Positions 1 through 11,600 of a stretch of DNA of 64,000 nucleotides are shown here, one piece after another (position 1 is the stretch's first letter; every line of letters starts with the position of its first letter). The DNA lies in NCBI GenBank assembly GCA_964035575.1, contig OZ037900.1, forward strand, positions 992,001-1,056,000. The letters run 5' to 3'. The notes under the pieces were generated by a model that searched no databases, was not told where the DNA came from, and saw only the letters and a list, made by a program, of their open reading frames with translations. The position numbers were made by a program, and so were the translations under genes. Source of the DNA: Rhynchopus sp. YZ270_cl-10. Taxonomy: Eukaryota > Euglenozoa > Diplonemea > Diplonemida > Diplonemidae.

Positions 1-1
1 A

Positions 2-258
2 GATGAACGAGAGAAGTACAACCTGGAAACCGGCCGCTGTGTTCTTGCCACCATCTTGTCCCCTACCTGCTACACCCTGATAAATAAGGCAAGGTCCCTC
101 GTGGGGTTTTGGAAAGTGCCTTGAGGCTTTCAATCCAAAGACGCTCATGGATCAGGCAGAAAAAGCAGTGGAGTGTTTTATTACTTTTTGTAAACTTAAA
201 AACGCAGGTGTCAACTATCAGTGGGTTGTGAGACGATTCTTTGTACCAGGAACGTGAG
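2..258 (+). CDS. possible 3' end of an unidentified gene, frame broken
   Basis: Two overlapping frames read like protein. The first (2-124) begins DEREKYNLETGRCVLATILS and stops at 122-124. The second is open from 84 and contains MDQAEKAVECFITFCKLKNA before a TGA at 256-258. Joined near 110-120 they would form one C-terminal segment of about 85 residues, implying a frameshift or a short intron. I recognise no family. The gene would continue to the left of the window. It could be chance. Confidence 0.2.
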
Positions 259-290
259 GAGTAACTTAGTCACTGTACATTATTACCAAT

Positions 291-349
291 GTCCCTTTTC
301 GTCCTTTTTCGTCCTTTTTTGTCCTTTTTCGTCCTTTTTCGTCCTTTTT
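291..349. repeat. 10-bp tandem repeat (GTCCTTTTTC)n
   Basis: Six head-to-tail copies of a 10-bp unit, with one C/T variant and one length-neutral change in the first copy. A simple minisatellite. Confidence 0.9.
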
Positions 350-1599
350 GAAAAATCGTAGAGGACAGGGGGGTTCTTAGGCTTTCCCCACGGAGAGAGG
401 GGGTGGTGTAGGTTGGCCTGGGATCACAAATTATCGAAAAATTTTTTTTTCCGGTGAGTTTTCCAGCAAAAAGATGGCTGTCTCACACAAAAAACCACCT
501 TTTTTGGTTAGGGGCTATATAAAACCCTGGAAAAATGGAAAACACCTGAAAATAGAAACGAAAATTCAGACAAGACCTACCCCCTCTGAGTGGGAGCACT
601 GAAGAAAACCAAAAAAGAATACAAAAGAATACTAAACATTCTCAGATCTCCCCCCTTTCCCAAGCTGTGTGCTATGTTATTATGATTTAACGGTGGAGGG
701 GGGGAATAAAAAATGAGTGTTTTCGTTTGCCCAACTACGTACACAAAATTTTCCTTTTCCCCGAACACCTTTTTCTTCTCCACACAACAGAGAAGAATGA
801 CCATCGTATAGAAAAGCTATTATTAGCCCTAAGGCGACAGTACAGAGCTTACCCTCGGGTGGGAGATTGTCAACGTCCCCTTTATTTTTTCAAGAAAAAA
901 AGGCATCGATACTGCCATTGAATCAGTCAAATTAATAACGTTTACAGCCAAAAAAAACCCCCATTTCTTGCCTCTTTCATCCCCTTTTCCTGCAGAAGCT
1001 ACAAGGAAAAAGTAACGGAACTACCCCCTCCCTCCCTCCCTTCAATTTTTATTTTTTTTTCATTTTTTTTTCACCTTCGGGGCGACGTTGTGTACAGATC
1101 TCTCTGCCTCCACCCCGGAGGGGGGCCCGCTCCTGTAGAAAGGACTCTACAACCGAATCCCAGCGTTGAGACTGCGCTCCCGCACGGCTACGGTGGCGGG
1201 ATGCCGGACATATGCAGGGGGACGAAGGTGGGGCGAAGGGGGCCGACTGGGCTGGGCGGGGGGGGGGGGGGGTCCATGCCCAATATAGGGAGAGGGTAGG
1301 ACAGTGGGGACGCCCACTGGAATATTTTTTTTATTCACCGCTGCTGCGACTGCACGCTGCTCGCCCTAGAAACGTTCAAAAGGCCATATCGTGGTGTGGG
1401 TAAGAGGTGATACGATAGTGGCTGCGTTTCAACGAGAACGATCTTTCCCTTTCCTAGCCGAGTTTTTTTTTTTTTTTAAATCTAGGTGACGACCCTAAAA
1501 GTCGGGGGGTTCCTTGCAAAATTCTCCACTCCTTTCAAAACCACCTCACAGTACCCCCTCTCCCCTCTCCCCCCCTCCCCCCTTCCTCTTACCCCCAAG
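350..1599. other. low-complexity spacer upstream of the PDE12-like gene
   Basis: No gene is supported. The stretch holds homopolymer runs, including poly-T near 1050-1070 and 1464-1477 and poly-G near 1258-1272. The C/T-rich tract 1547-1590 runs up to the PDE12-like start codon and is probably 5' UTR or core promoter. Short open frames here begin with non-ATG codons or are low complexity. Confidence 0.5.
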
Positions 1600-3606
1600 A
1601 TGTTTGCGAGGTCTCGTATCTCCTGTGCATTGAGCACTGCTGAGGCGCTATCTGCTTTGAACCGTGCAGAGCAAGGGCTGTACCCTTCCGTCAGTGCATC
1701 GCTCTCGGGGGAGAGTATTGTGGTTGCGTTGAGACATGGTGTGCAGAAGCTGAGCTTTTCACGCGACGCATCGGAGTGTGTTGACGAGACACTGAGGAGG
1801 ATTGGGAAGAAGGCAGAGCCCGCTTTGCTTGGCCCGGCCCCGAAGAGGAAGCCAGCCGTCACCATCAATGAAAACGGCGAAAAGGTGATTGACAGAACGC
1901 CACCGAAGGCTCGCGTCCGTCTCACCCTCCTGAGCAACGGCACCGAGCTCTGCAGTTCGCACACCGGGACAACGCTGACAAACGCTGAAGGGTGGCCACA
2001 GTGCCAGACACTGTGCTGCCACGAGCTTTGCCCTGAGACAGAGAAGGACATCCGGACCTTCGCCTTCCCAATCCTGCACAACCTCCCAGAGGTGCTGACC
2101 AGCACCCTGGAGCTGTCCCCTGGTACGTCCTGTTTGACGAACGTCCCTCAGTCGGTGCTGGCAGATGTAGAGACTGCGGTGCGTTGTGTGGTGCTGTGGT
2201 TTGTGTATGATAAGATGTCGTCGGAAGCGCCAAAACAGAAGAAACAAAAGAAGGAGGAACCCAAACAGCTGGCCCTATCGGATCTGCAACGGCTTAACGC
2301 AGAGTTTGCTGGGGTGGGCGACAACTTTGCGTTTCCCGAGAAGCACGCAGGACGCCACGTTGTTGCGGTTGTCGTACCACTCAGCTCCACCGAAGAATCA
2401 GCTGCACTCTCCTTCCTCCATGGCAGCCCCTCCGACTCTAAGGTAGGACAACCCGCTTATGTCGAGCTAAGCACAAAGCCTTTGGTCCGCATGCCCTTCC
2501 TTGATGAGATAGAAGGCCGCTTCCCAGCACCGTGCACCCAAGAAACGACCAGAGTGTTAACATACAACATCCTCTACGATGGTGCCACTGTAGTGTATAA
2601 AACCGGAGACAGCATGTACCCCTACACCCGCCCTGAGGTGCTCGACATCGCACACCGTCGCCAGGCGTTGCTATATGAGATCACACACTTTGCGCCATCC
2701 ATTATGTGTTTCCAAGAAATGCAGACCTCCCTCCACGAAACCTACTTCACACCAAAGCTTGCCCCCTTAGGGTACAAAGGCGTGCATCTCCCTAAGCTAG
2801 GCCAAGGCATGCGGGAAGGGGTGTCAACGCTCTTTGATTCAACAAGGTTTGAATTGGTGGAAAAGATTGATACGGTGCTAGGTGGGGAAGACATCATGAA
2901 AGGCTTAGAAAGCAGGCGGACCGAACTATGGGTGGAAGGGCTGTACAAATATATGACAGAGGATGTTCCAAAATGCGCGGAAGTGCTTGAAAAAACTGCG
3001 ACCGTAGCACAAATCGTCGCCCTCCGTGATTTGCTCAACCCCTCCGAAGTGACTGTCGTAGGAAACACACATCTGTGGTTTCATCCGAAAGGCAGTCACA
3101 TCAGAGTCATCCAATTACATATCCTTCTTCACATTATGCGCGGTCTTGGAGAAAAGCTTGGAGAAGGAGTCACAGTAAAATACATCGTCTGTGGAGACCT
3201 AAACTGCCAAGCAAAAAGCGCACCACACCGTTTCATGGTTTCAGGTGGACTCCCTGTAGAACACCCTGCTTGGGGAGCGGCTCCGGGATTTGATTTTACA
3301 AGATGGGATTTTGATGGCGAGGTGGTCGCGGCAGAGGAGACGTGTACTATCGAGGACCCCCTTCCAGGGCCTGCCCTGACGCACCCCCTTGGCCTGCAAG
3401 ATGCGACACCCGACTTCCCCTTCACAAACTACACCCCAGGGTTCACGGGGCGTCTGGACTATATCCTGCATTCGAAGGGGTGGTCTGTGTCGCACGTCCA
3501 GCCCCTCCCAAGCACGACGCTTCTCGCAAAAGAGGGCGGTGGCATACCCTCCTCTCTCTTCCCGTCGGACCATCTCCCGGTGTGTGTGGATCTTGTCAGA
3601 GCGTGA
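1600..3606 (+). CDS. PDE12: PDE12-like 2',5'-phosphodiesterase / poly(A) 3'-exonuclease (EEP family)
   Basis: 668-residue protein of the endonuclease/exonuclease/phosphatase (EEP) fold, best matching PDE12, the organellar 2',5'-oligoadenylate phosphodiesterase and poly(A)-removing enzyme. Family motifs in order: TYNIL (N323), CFQEM (catalytic/metal-binding E373), NTHLWFHPKG, CGDLN (D533, N535), and SDHLPV near the end (D657, H658), preceded by GFTGRLDYI. The HPKG segment is typical of PDE12. The frame is open from 1486 on a GTG, but the first ATG (1600) opens MFARSRISCALSTAEAL, a basic, acid-free N terminus that suits an organelle presequence and resembles the start of human PDE12. The N-terminal half also matches PDE12 and carries a Lys-rich insert near residues 210-222. 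Human PDE12 is 609 residues. No intron is needed. Organelle location is inferred. Confidence 0.9.
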   Translation: MFARSRISCALSTAEALSALNRAEQGLYPSVSASLSGESIVVALRHGVQKLSFSRDASECVDETLRRIGKKAEPALLGPAPKRKPAVTINENGEKVIDRTPPKARVRLTLLSNGTELCSSHTGTTLTNAEGWPQCQTLCCHELCPETEKDIRTFAFPILHNLPEVLTSTLELSPGTSCLTNVPQSVLADVETAVRCVVLWFVYDKMSSEAPKQKKQKKEEPKQLALSDLQRLNAEFAGVGDNFAFPEKHAGRHVVAVVVPLSSTEESAALSFLHGSPSDSKVGQPAYVELSTKPLVRMPFLDEIEGRFPAPCTQETTRVLTYNILYDGATVVYKTGDSMYPYTRPEVLDIAHRRQALLYEITHFAPSIMCFQEMQTSLHETYFTPKLAPLGYKGVHLPKLGQGMREGVSTLFDSTRFELVEKIDTVLGGEDIMKGLESRRTELWVEGLYKYMTEDVPKCAEVLEKTATVAQIVALRDLLNPSEVTVVGNTHLWFHPKGSHIRVIQLHILLHIMRGLGEKLGEGVTVKYIVCGDLNCQAKSAPHRFMVSGGLPVEHPAWGAAPGFDFTRWDFDGEVVAAEETCTIEDPLPGPALTHPLGLQDATPDFPFTNYTPGFTGRLDYILHSKGWSVSHVQPLPSTTLLAKEGGGIPSSLFPSDHLPVCVDLVRA

Positions 3607-4149
3607 AAAGGGGTTTTTGAGGGAGCATTGCAGATGTGCTAGGGGGAGGTGAGAGGTGGGAGATGGGAGGGGGTTTTTTTTTGGGAAAAAAAATTTGGAC
3701 TTTTTTTGGGTGGCGTTTTGTGGAGGTGAGGAGAATTGCCTGATTTTCATGGAACACAACGAAGAGTGAGAATAAGGGAGATTGTGAAAACAAAAACTTA
3801 AAGATGGTGGAGTTCATCCTCGGGTGTCCACACTAATAGAACAGAATTTTCAAGAAAAAAAACACATTTTAGGAAGGCAACTTCCTCTTTAGCCCACCGA
3901 CTCCATTTTCTTGGCGCTTCCAGGACCGTACATTGCTCCGTTTCCTACAAAAGGAATGGAAAAAAGGTTTTCAGTTTTTTTAAAAAAGTAGCGTGTCTCG
4001 ATGGTCACCTGAAAAACCTTGGGAAGAAGGAAAAAAAAACGCGAAAAACATGACGCTCGCCACGATACCGACCTTCAGTTCAAGATGTATAGACATGGAT
4101 CCTATTAGTTGGTCACACCAATCTCTTCTAGTTGTTGTTTGGTTGTTTC

Positions 4150-4262
4150 TTTTATTAAAGCAGGACTGCATGGTTGTGGGTCCACCCACGATGCACCGGT
4201 CATATACCACTAAGGTACATATGAAGTGCCTTGGGGGACATGGAGGCAGCAAAATAATTTGC
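4150..4262 (+). repeat. dispersed repeat R1 (GGACTGCATGGTTG family), diverged copy
   Basis: Shares GGACTGCATGGTTG, a GGTCCACC box, CCGGTCAT and AAGGTACA with copies at 23590, 26453, 39918, 42094 and 61769. This copy is among the most diverged. No coding or tRNA-like fold was recognised. Confidence 0.5.
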
Positions 4263-4927
4263 ACGTCAAATAAAAGTTTTTTTTTTTTTTGACAGGACAG
4301 TTCAGGGTTTTATATAGGAATTTTTTCCTGAACAAACAGGGGCAAAAACTGAGGATTCATTTTTTCTCACCCACCCACCCAAAATCAAAGTTGTTTTTTC
4401 GGCTGGGGCCAGTTGTGGTGTGCCTTGAACCCCCTTGGCTGTAAACCCAATTGATAGCAATTCGTGCACCAGGCGCACGTGGTACACGAATTGTAAGTAG
4501 CCAGTACATTTATAACAAAGAAAGGGCGGTCATGGCACCCAAAGGTTCCTAGCGAAGCCACGGTACGCAACATTTCAAAAAATTGCGCTTATAATCGCAC
4601 ATTTTTACAGCCAAACTATGTCAGGGAAGGGTGGGTTGCAATCTTGCGCCGCAGGCGCACGGTACGCTACTTTTATAATTTCGCCATGATGCATGCTTCC
4701 TTTTCCTTCGGCGTTTGACCAATTGAGTCGCGTTCTGGCTGTGACGGGGGTGTGGGCAACCCTTGAGATAGACGTGTGTGTTTTCTTTACTGACTTCGTT
4801 GTTTTCTGTCAACAGAGCTTCGTTTCGGCGACTGACTACCCCGGGCTGCACCCTGAGGCTACACCCCCCGGAGTGGGGTGGGGCAGCCCACCCCAGAAAA
4901 GTTAAAACCCGAGGAAAACCCAGGCTT

Positions 4928-4970
4928 AAACCCGGGCTTGCTCTGCGCAAAATTAATTAAGCCCGGGTTT
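4928..4970. repeat. inverted repeat (AAACCCGGGCTT stem)
   Basis: Perfect 12-bp arms AAACCCGGGCTT (4928-4939) and AAGCCCGGGTTT (4959-4970) around a 19-bp loop. A further CCCGGGCTT follows. It can fold as a hairpin. It may be a transposon remnant or a terminator-like structure; function is unknown. Confidence 0.6.
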
Positions 4971-5136
4971 TCCCGGGCTTACTGCCCAAGATTTTCACCG
5001 CTGGTCACGAGTCGTGTTCTAAGCCAGTAAAACGCCAAAAAAAAAAAATTTTTTTTAAGGTCCGAAAAGGGGAATTTTTTTTTTTTTTTCAATAACTGAG
5101 GATTGCCCTCAGTTCTGACCCCCTATATAAAAGTCT

Positions 5137-5731
5137 GGGACAGTTGACAATCTTTTGTTGCAACGTGGTCTAGCCCACACCGCGATGGAGGTGGCGTTGA
5201 GGCAGTGGAGACATCTTACCTATATCCTCTGCTTGCTTTCAACACTCACCCTCTCATTGCAACAGTTGCGAGTCTCCTTGGTTCTTAACTCTGTCTGAGA
5301 ATGTTTGTTCACCCCTCATTGCACTGAGGTGCAGGTCACCTTTTGTTAACCAGGGGGGTTTTGTTTGCAGACAAACGATACCGTATCGTAACGTATTCAA
5401 CCATCTGTACGACAGTGGTAAGGCAAGTAGAAGATAAACATCACTTCCCCCTACCTTTTGTTCTTCTGTCTTTCTTTATTTTTCTCTCTTTCTCTTACGT
5501 AATAGTGTGCGTATTGCCGGCATGTGCCCGATGTGTGTTGATGGACACCCATTCTCCGTTGGTGCTGAGGTCGGAGGTTGCCCATGTGTGGGACAACATG
5601 TGCTGTGGTGTGGCCAAATGTTGTGATCTGCGTTCAGTGTTCCTGAGGATCTTTTCTTTGAAGTGACCAAGCATGAGAGGCTTGCCACCATCTTACTTTC
5701 TTTGCATCCACCACCCCACACACACAGATAT
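5137..5731 (+). promoter_or_regulatory. 5' leader/promoter block of copy A (leader class A/C)
   Basis: Nearly collinear with the block in front of copy C (about 18295-18890), including a shared segment beginning TTTTGTTGCAACGTGGTCTA. The last ~225 bp, from about 5506, is common to every member of the family. That common part contains a short upstream ORF ending FLRIFSLK-stop at 5664-5666, then a C/T-rich run and a CACACACAG box five bases before ATG ATGCCAACCATG. Confidence 0.7.
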
Positions 5732-8135
5732 ATGCCAACCATGTGCCGTCTTGTGACACTGCTCACGCTAGCTTCTGCTGCGAGTCGTTCCGTTGCCTTC
5801 GAAGAACCTGACTGCCCTCCAGAACGATGTGGACTTTGCTGAAAGCAGCGACTTCGACCCGAACCTTCCCCTCACATTCGGTGGTGGCATTGTGATTGAG
5901 ATGACCCTGACCACACCAAGTACCTTTACAAAATACGCATATCTGCTCACTTTTTCCAACTACGGGAAGGATGTTGTGAGGATGAGCACAGGGAGTGAGT
6001 CCATCTATTTTGGTACCAGTGGCGAGACTTCTTCTTCTCTGTATGGTATCACGTCACGTGATTACTACAACGGTGAGACGTTCACAGTTCGTGCTGTGAT
6101 CCTCCCAGGAAGCACTGCAGACAGCACAAAGGGAGAGTGTTTCTTGTACTTCAACGGCACTCTCAACAACAAATACAATTACACCTGTATTGTCCCAGCC
6201 TTTGTGGAGCGTCGTGTAAACTTCATTGGTCAGAACTATAAATACGAGGACTCAATATTTAAAGGCACAATTACAAACTTCACACTGAAGGCGTGCAACG
6301 TGACTCCAAGTGTGCCCACACCACTGCCATCCCCACAGTGTCTTCTCCAGAACGATGTGGACTTTGCTGAAAGCAGCGACTTCGACCCGAACCTTCCCCT
6401 CACATTCGGTGGTGGCATTGTGATTGAGATGACTGTGACCATACCGAGTACTTCTACAGAGGATGCAATTGTGTTCAGCTTTTCCAACTACGACCGGGAT
6501 GTTGTGAGGATGAGTATATCGTCGGGTGGGTACTTATTCTTTGGTGTCGGTCAGGGGTCTGGGGTGTCGGGTATTACAACAGCCGGTTCTTTCGACAACC
6601 CTGGCACTGCTTACAACGGCAAGACGTTGAGACTTCATGCTGGGATCCTCCCAGGAAGCACTGCAGACAGCACAACGGGACAGTGTTTCGTGTACATCAA
6701 CGGCACTATCAGACTTTTTGGAACTTGTCCCCTTCCAATCTTTGCGGAGCGTCGTACAAACTTCATTGGTCACGACACTACAGGCAAACCAACTTTTCAG
6801 GGAACTGTTGCGGACTTCAGCATGCGCTCTTGCAACGGGGCTGTGGACACATCCACACCGTCAACGGCTGTGCCGTTGACAGCGCGGCCGAGCACCTTAG
6901 CACCCGACACTGCTGCACCGTCAGCGGCTGTGCCGTTGACAGCGCTGCCGGACACCTTAGCACCCGACACTGCTGCACCCGACACTGTTGCACCGGAAAC
7001 GGCTGTGCCGTTGACAGCGCCGCAGAGCACCTTAGCACCTGACACTGCTGCACCGCCGAGGACAGCACACCCCGTCACTCCCACTGCTGCACCCTCCACT
7101 GCTGTACCCGCCAGTGTGCCAGGAGCTACGATGGTTCCTGCCACTGCTGCACCCATCCTTGTGCCTTCTTCAGCTCAATGTCCCATGCACCTGAGACAGC
7201 ACTTCCGACAGCACCAGCTACAAACCTTCCTGCTGGTGTTGCTCATTCTTCTGGTACCTCTGCACCTGACACAGCACTTCCGACAGCCACCCCAACAGAC
7301 GAGCCTGCTGGTGCCACTTTTGCACCACCACCTCCTGCTGTGAACGCTCTGTGCACAGCTGACAAAGACTGTCGCAGTGGGAGGCTTGACCCGAAGGCGA
7401 CGTGCAATACTGGGACGTGTGTGCCACACACAGGGCTACGTGCACCCCACTGGTGTGCCTCTGTGCCTGCTTGCGGACGACGTGACAGTGCCGATGGCGT
7501 TTGCCGTGGAGTACGACGGAGTGGAGGCACAGTCTTTGTGGACAACAGCAACGACGAGGGAAAGCTTTGAGGTAACAATGAGCGAAGCACTGGGCATTGT
7601 GACGGACATGCGTGTTGTGGTGTCGGATGGCGGTGTCCTTGTGGTGGGCATGGTGCGTGCCAGCACAGCAAAACTCGCAGACGCACTTTCGGGGAAGGTT
7701 GACCTGTCGGCGACACTTTCCTCTGACGGTGTGTCTGTGAGCCACGGTGTGACCTGTGCACGCACAGACGCGTCGTACACAGTGCAGCACAATGGTGTGT
7801 GCGATGCGGTCGAGTGTGAGGGCAACACAACCCTGACGCTGACAGACGGGACGCACACATGTGAGCGTGAGGCAGCACCACCGCAGCCGGAGGAGTCGGG
7901 TGGGAGCAGCAACGTTGTCCTTTATGTCGGCATCGGTGTGGGCGTGCTCGTGGTGGCTGTGTGTGTTGTTGCTGCGTTTTGCTGTCTGCAAAAGAAGAAG
8001 CGTGCGAAGGAGCTTGATGACGGTGTGACGGTGCCTGAGAACCCTCTCTTTGAGATGTCGCTTGACGTTGCTGAGCTGTACCCCCCAGGAGCGGAAGAAG
8101 TGCAGGCTGATACTACAGAGGAACCGCTTTTATGA
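5732..8135 (+). pseudogene. copy A: broken lectin-like surface-protein gene with a different C-terminal half
   Basis: The ATG at 5732 starts the usual signal peptide (MPTMCRLVTLLTLASAASRS), but two C residues present in all other copies are missing near 5815. The frame ends 15 codons or so later, and the two following modules (about 5820-6840) read in another frame. A Thr/Pro/Ala stalk follows (6840-7170). The frame then shifts near 7175 and back near 7430, in a CA run. The 3' part differs from all siblings: a Cys-rich segment (ALCTADKDCRSG), about 130 residues with several Cys, a membrane helix (VVLYVGIGVGVLVVAVCVVA, about 7914-7975), a KKKRAK stop-transfer signal and an acidic tail ending EEPLL. 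At least three frame changes make it a probable pseudogene. Assembly errors or unseen introns are alternatives. Confidence 0.75.
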
Positions 8136-8451
8136 AAACCCCAAGAGAGTGATGTTTTGCCTTTTTTTTTTTTCTTCTCTCGGCCATAGCATCCGAACGA
8201 TATGATAAAAAAAGCAAAAATATAAAACTCCTTCTAAATACCCGAAAAACACCTCGGTCCACCTCCTCTGGGTTCCCGAGGTGGTAATGTATAGTTTTAC
8301 AGCTTTTTGGGTGGGATGCAACTATCCAGTTGCATAATTATTATGTTTCCTCTTCAGACTGTATCGCAACAGGATTAACTCCACGGTTTACCTCCCAACA
8401 AATCTTCTCCCAGGACTGCTGTCTGTTGTCTCTTTCAATTGCTGAAGATTC
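8136..8451. other. spacer A-B
   Basis: Short intergenic stretch. From about 8344 it matches the sequence upstream of copy H (53742 onward), including GATTAACTCCACGGTTTACC. No gene. Confidence 0.5.
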
Positions 8452-8676
8452 TGTCCTCTTGCCGGGATGTGCCCGATGTGTGTTGATGGACACCCATTCT
8501 CCGTTGGTGCTGAGGTCGGAGGTTGCCCATGTGTGGGACAACATGTGCTGTGGTGTGGCCAAATGTTGTAATCTGCGTTCAGTGTTCCTGAGGATCTTTT
8601 CTTTGAAGTGACCAAGCAGGAGAGGCTTGCCACCATCTTACTTTCTTTGCATCCACCACCCCACACACACAGATAT
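8452..8676 (+). promoter_or_regulatory. conserved leader of copy B with upstream ORFs
   Basis: Common family leader. An ATG at 8486 opens a 41-codon ORF (MDTHSPLVLRSEVAH...) ending at 8611, 65 bases before the main ATG. A second, overlapping small ORF (MCPMCVDGHPFSVG...) is in the main frame and stops at 8570 or so. Here the sequence is AAGCAGGAG, so the extra out-of-frame ATG seen in most other copies (AAGCATGAG) is absent. Confidence 0.65.
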
Positions 8677-11600
8677 ATGCCAACCATGTGCCGTCTTGTG
8701 ACACTGCTCACGCTAGCTTCTGCTGTGAGTCGTTCCGTTGCCTTCGAAGAACCTGACTGCCCCCTCCAGAACGATGTGGACTTTGCTGAAAGCAGCGACT
8801 TCGACCCGAACCTTCCCCTCACATTCGGTGGTGGCATTGTGATTGAGATGACTGTGACCACACCGAGTTCTTATTCAAAATACGCACAGGTGCTCAGCTT
8901 TTCGAACTACGGGAGCGATGTTGTGAGGATAAGCATAGCGTATGGTGGAGCAATCTATTTTGGTGCCAGTCGGGGTTCTGGGAGTGTGTCGGGTATCACA
9001 TCACGTTATGGTTACAACGGTGTGACGTTCCCAGTTCGTGCTGTGATCCTCCCAGGAAGCACTGCAGACAGCACAACTGGAGAGTGTTTCTTGTACATCA
9101 ACAGCACTCTCAGCAGTTTCGGAGACTGTCCCATCCCAACCTTTGTGGAGCGTCGTGCGAACTTCATTGGTTACGACCTGAGCGACAACCCAACTTTTGA
9201 AGGCACAGTTGCAAACTTCACACTGAAGGCGTGCAACGTGACTCCAAGTGTGCCCACACCACTGCCATCCCCACAGTGTCTTCTCCAGAACGATGTGGAC
9301 TTTGCTGAAAGCAGCGACTTCGACCCGAACCTTCCCCTCACATTCGGTGGTGGCATTGTGATTGAGATGACTGTGACCACACCGAGTAAATATTCAAAAT
9401 ACGCACAGGTGCTCAGCTTTTCGAACTACGGGAGCGATGTTGTGAGGGTAAGCATAGCGTATGGTGGAGCAATCTATTTTGGTGCCAGTCGGGGTTCTGC
9501 AGGAGTGACGGGTATCACATCACGTTATGGTTACAGTAGTGCGACGTTAAGAGTTCGTGCTGTGATCCTGCCAGGAAGCACTGCAGACAGCACAACGGGA
9601 TGGTGTTTCTTGTACATCAACAATGTGCTTCAGGCCTATTCTTCAAGCTGTCAAATCCCCACCTTTGTGGAGCGTCGCGCAAACTTCATTGGTTACGACC
9701 TGAGCGACAACCCAACTTTTGAAGGCACAGTTGCAAACTTCACACTGAAGGCGTGTAACGTGACTCCAAGTGTGCCCACACCACTGCCATCCCCACAGTG
9801 TCCTCTCCAGAACGATGTGGACTTTGCTGAAAGCAGCGACTTCGACCCGAACCTTCCCCTCACATTCGGTGGTGGCATTGTGATTGAGATGACTGTGACC
9901 ACACCGAGTAAATATTCAAAATACGCACAGGTGCTCAGCTTTTCGAACTACGGGAGCGATGTTGTGAGGGTAAGCATAGCGTATGGTGGAGCAATCTATT
10001 TTGGTGCCAGTCGGGGTTCTGCAGGAGTGACGGGTATCACATCACGTTATGGTTACAGTAGTGCGACGTTAAGAGTTCGTGCTGTGATCCTGCCAGGAAG
10101 CACTGCAGACAGCACAACGGGATGGTGTTTCTTGTACATCAACAATGTGCTTCAGGCCTATTCTTCAAGCTGTCAAATCCCCACCTTTGTGGAGCGTCGC
10201 GCAAACTTCATTGGTTACGACCTGAGCGACAACCCAACTTTTGAAGGCACAGTTGCAAACTTCACACTGAAGGCGTGTAACGTGACTCCAAGTGTGCCCA
10301 CACCACTGCCATCCCCACAGTGTCTTCTCCAGAACGATGTGGACTTTGCTGAAAGCAGCGACTTCGACCCGAACCTTCCCCTCACATTCGGTGGTGGCAT
10401 TGTGATTGAGATGACTGTGACCACACCGAGTAAATATTCAAAATACGCACAGGTGCTCAGCTTTTCGAACTACGGGAGCGATGTTGTGAGGGTAAGCATA
10501 GCGTATGGTGGAGCAATCTATTTTGGTGCCAGTCGGGGTTCTGCAGGAGTGACGGGTATCACATCACGTTATGGTTACAGTAGTGCGACGTTAAGAGTTC
10601 GTGCTGTGATCCTGCCAGGAAGCACTGCAGACAGCACAACGGGATGGTGTTTCTTGTACATCAACAATGTGCTTCAGGCCTATTCTTCAAGCTGTCAAAT
10701 CCCCACCTTTGTGGAACGTCGTGCGAACTTCATTGGTCACGACCTGGTTTCCAGCAACCCAACTTTTGAAGGCACAGTTGCAAACTTCACACTGAAGGCG
10801 TGTAACGTGACTCCAAGTGTGCCCACACCACTGCCATCCCCACAGTGTCTTCTCCAGAACGATGTGGACTTTGCTGAAAGCAGCGACTTCGACCCGAACC
10901 TTCCCCTCACATTCGGTGGTGGCATTGTGATTGAGATGACTGTGACCACACCGAGTTCTTATTCAAAATACGCACAGGTGCTCAGCTTTTCGAACTACGG
11001 GAGCGATGTTGTGAGGGTAAGCATAGCGTATGGTGGAGCAATCTATTTTGGTGCCAGTCGGGGTTCTGCAGGAGTGACGGGTATCACATCACGTTATGGT
11101 TACAGTAGTGCGACGTTAAGAGTTCGTGCTGTGATCCTCCCAGGAAGCACTGCAGACAGCACAACGGGATGGTGTTTCTTGTACATCAACAATGTGCTTC
11201 AGGCCTATTCTTCAAGCTGTCAAATACCAATGAGGGTGGTGAGGAAGGCAAACTTCATTGGTCACGACACTGATTCCAGCAACCCAACTTTTCAGGGTAC
11301 TGTTGCAAACTTCAGCATGCGTTCTTGCAACGGGTCTGTGGACACATCTGCACCGGAAACGGCTGTCCCGTTGACAGCGCTGCCGGACACCTTAGCACCC
11401 GACACTGCTGCACCGCCGCCGAGGACAGCACACCCCGTCCCTCCTGGCGACAGTACCGCACCGATGGTGACGACAGCAGGCCCGACAGAGAGCCCGAAGG
11501 GTGTGGTGACAAGACCCACAGCCGTGCCCACAGCCGTACCCACAGCCGTACCCACAGCCGTACCCACAGCCGTGCCCACAGCAGAGCCAACAGTAGTACC

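Larger units (their letters stand above)
3607..5136. other. repeat-bearing spacer after the PDE12-like gene
   Basis: No gene supported. It contains poly-T/poly-A runs and fragments of dispersed repeats. 3803-3835 matches 53139-53170 (a block around TGGAGTTCATCCTCGGGTGT). 4440-4610 is a mosaic repeat: part recurs inverted at about 15870-15995, and 4531-4610 recurs directly at 34617-34690. Confidence 0.5.

Noticed and set aside
1090-1403. Gly/Pro-rich open frames near 1.1-1.4 kb
   Set aside because: Produced by G/C homopolymers; no consistent frame or start.
1486-1599. Start of the PDE12-like gene at the GTG at 1486
   Set aside because: The sequence is a low-complexity C/T tract; the ATG at 1600 gives an N terminus resembling known PDE12.
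8486-8690. Splicing the short leader ORF into the lectin gene (GTGACC...CACAG intron)
   Set aside because: It would be in frame in most copies, but copy E's missing base would break it, and it would bury the signal peptide.
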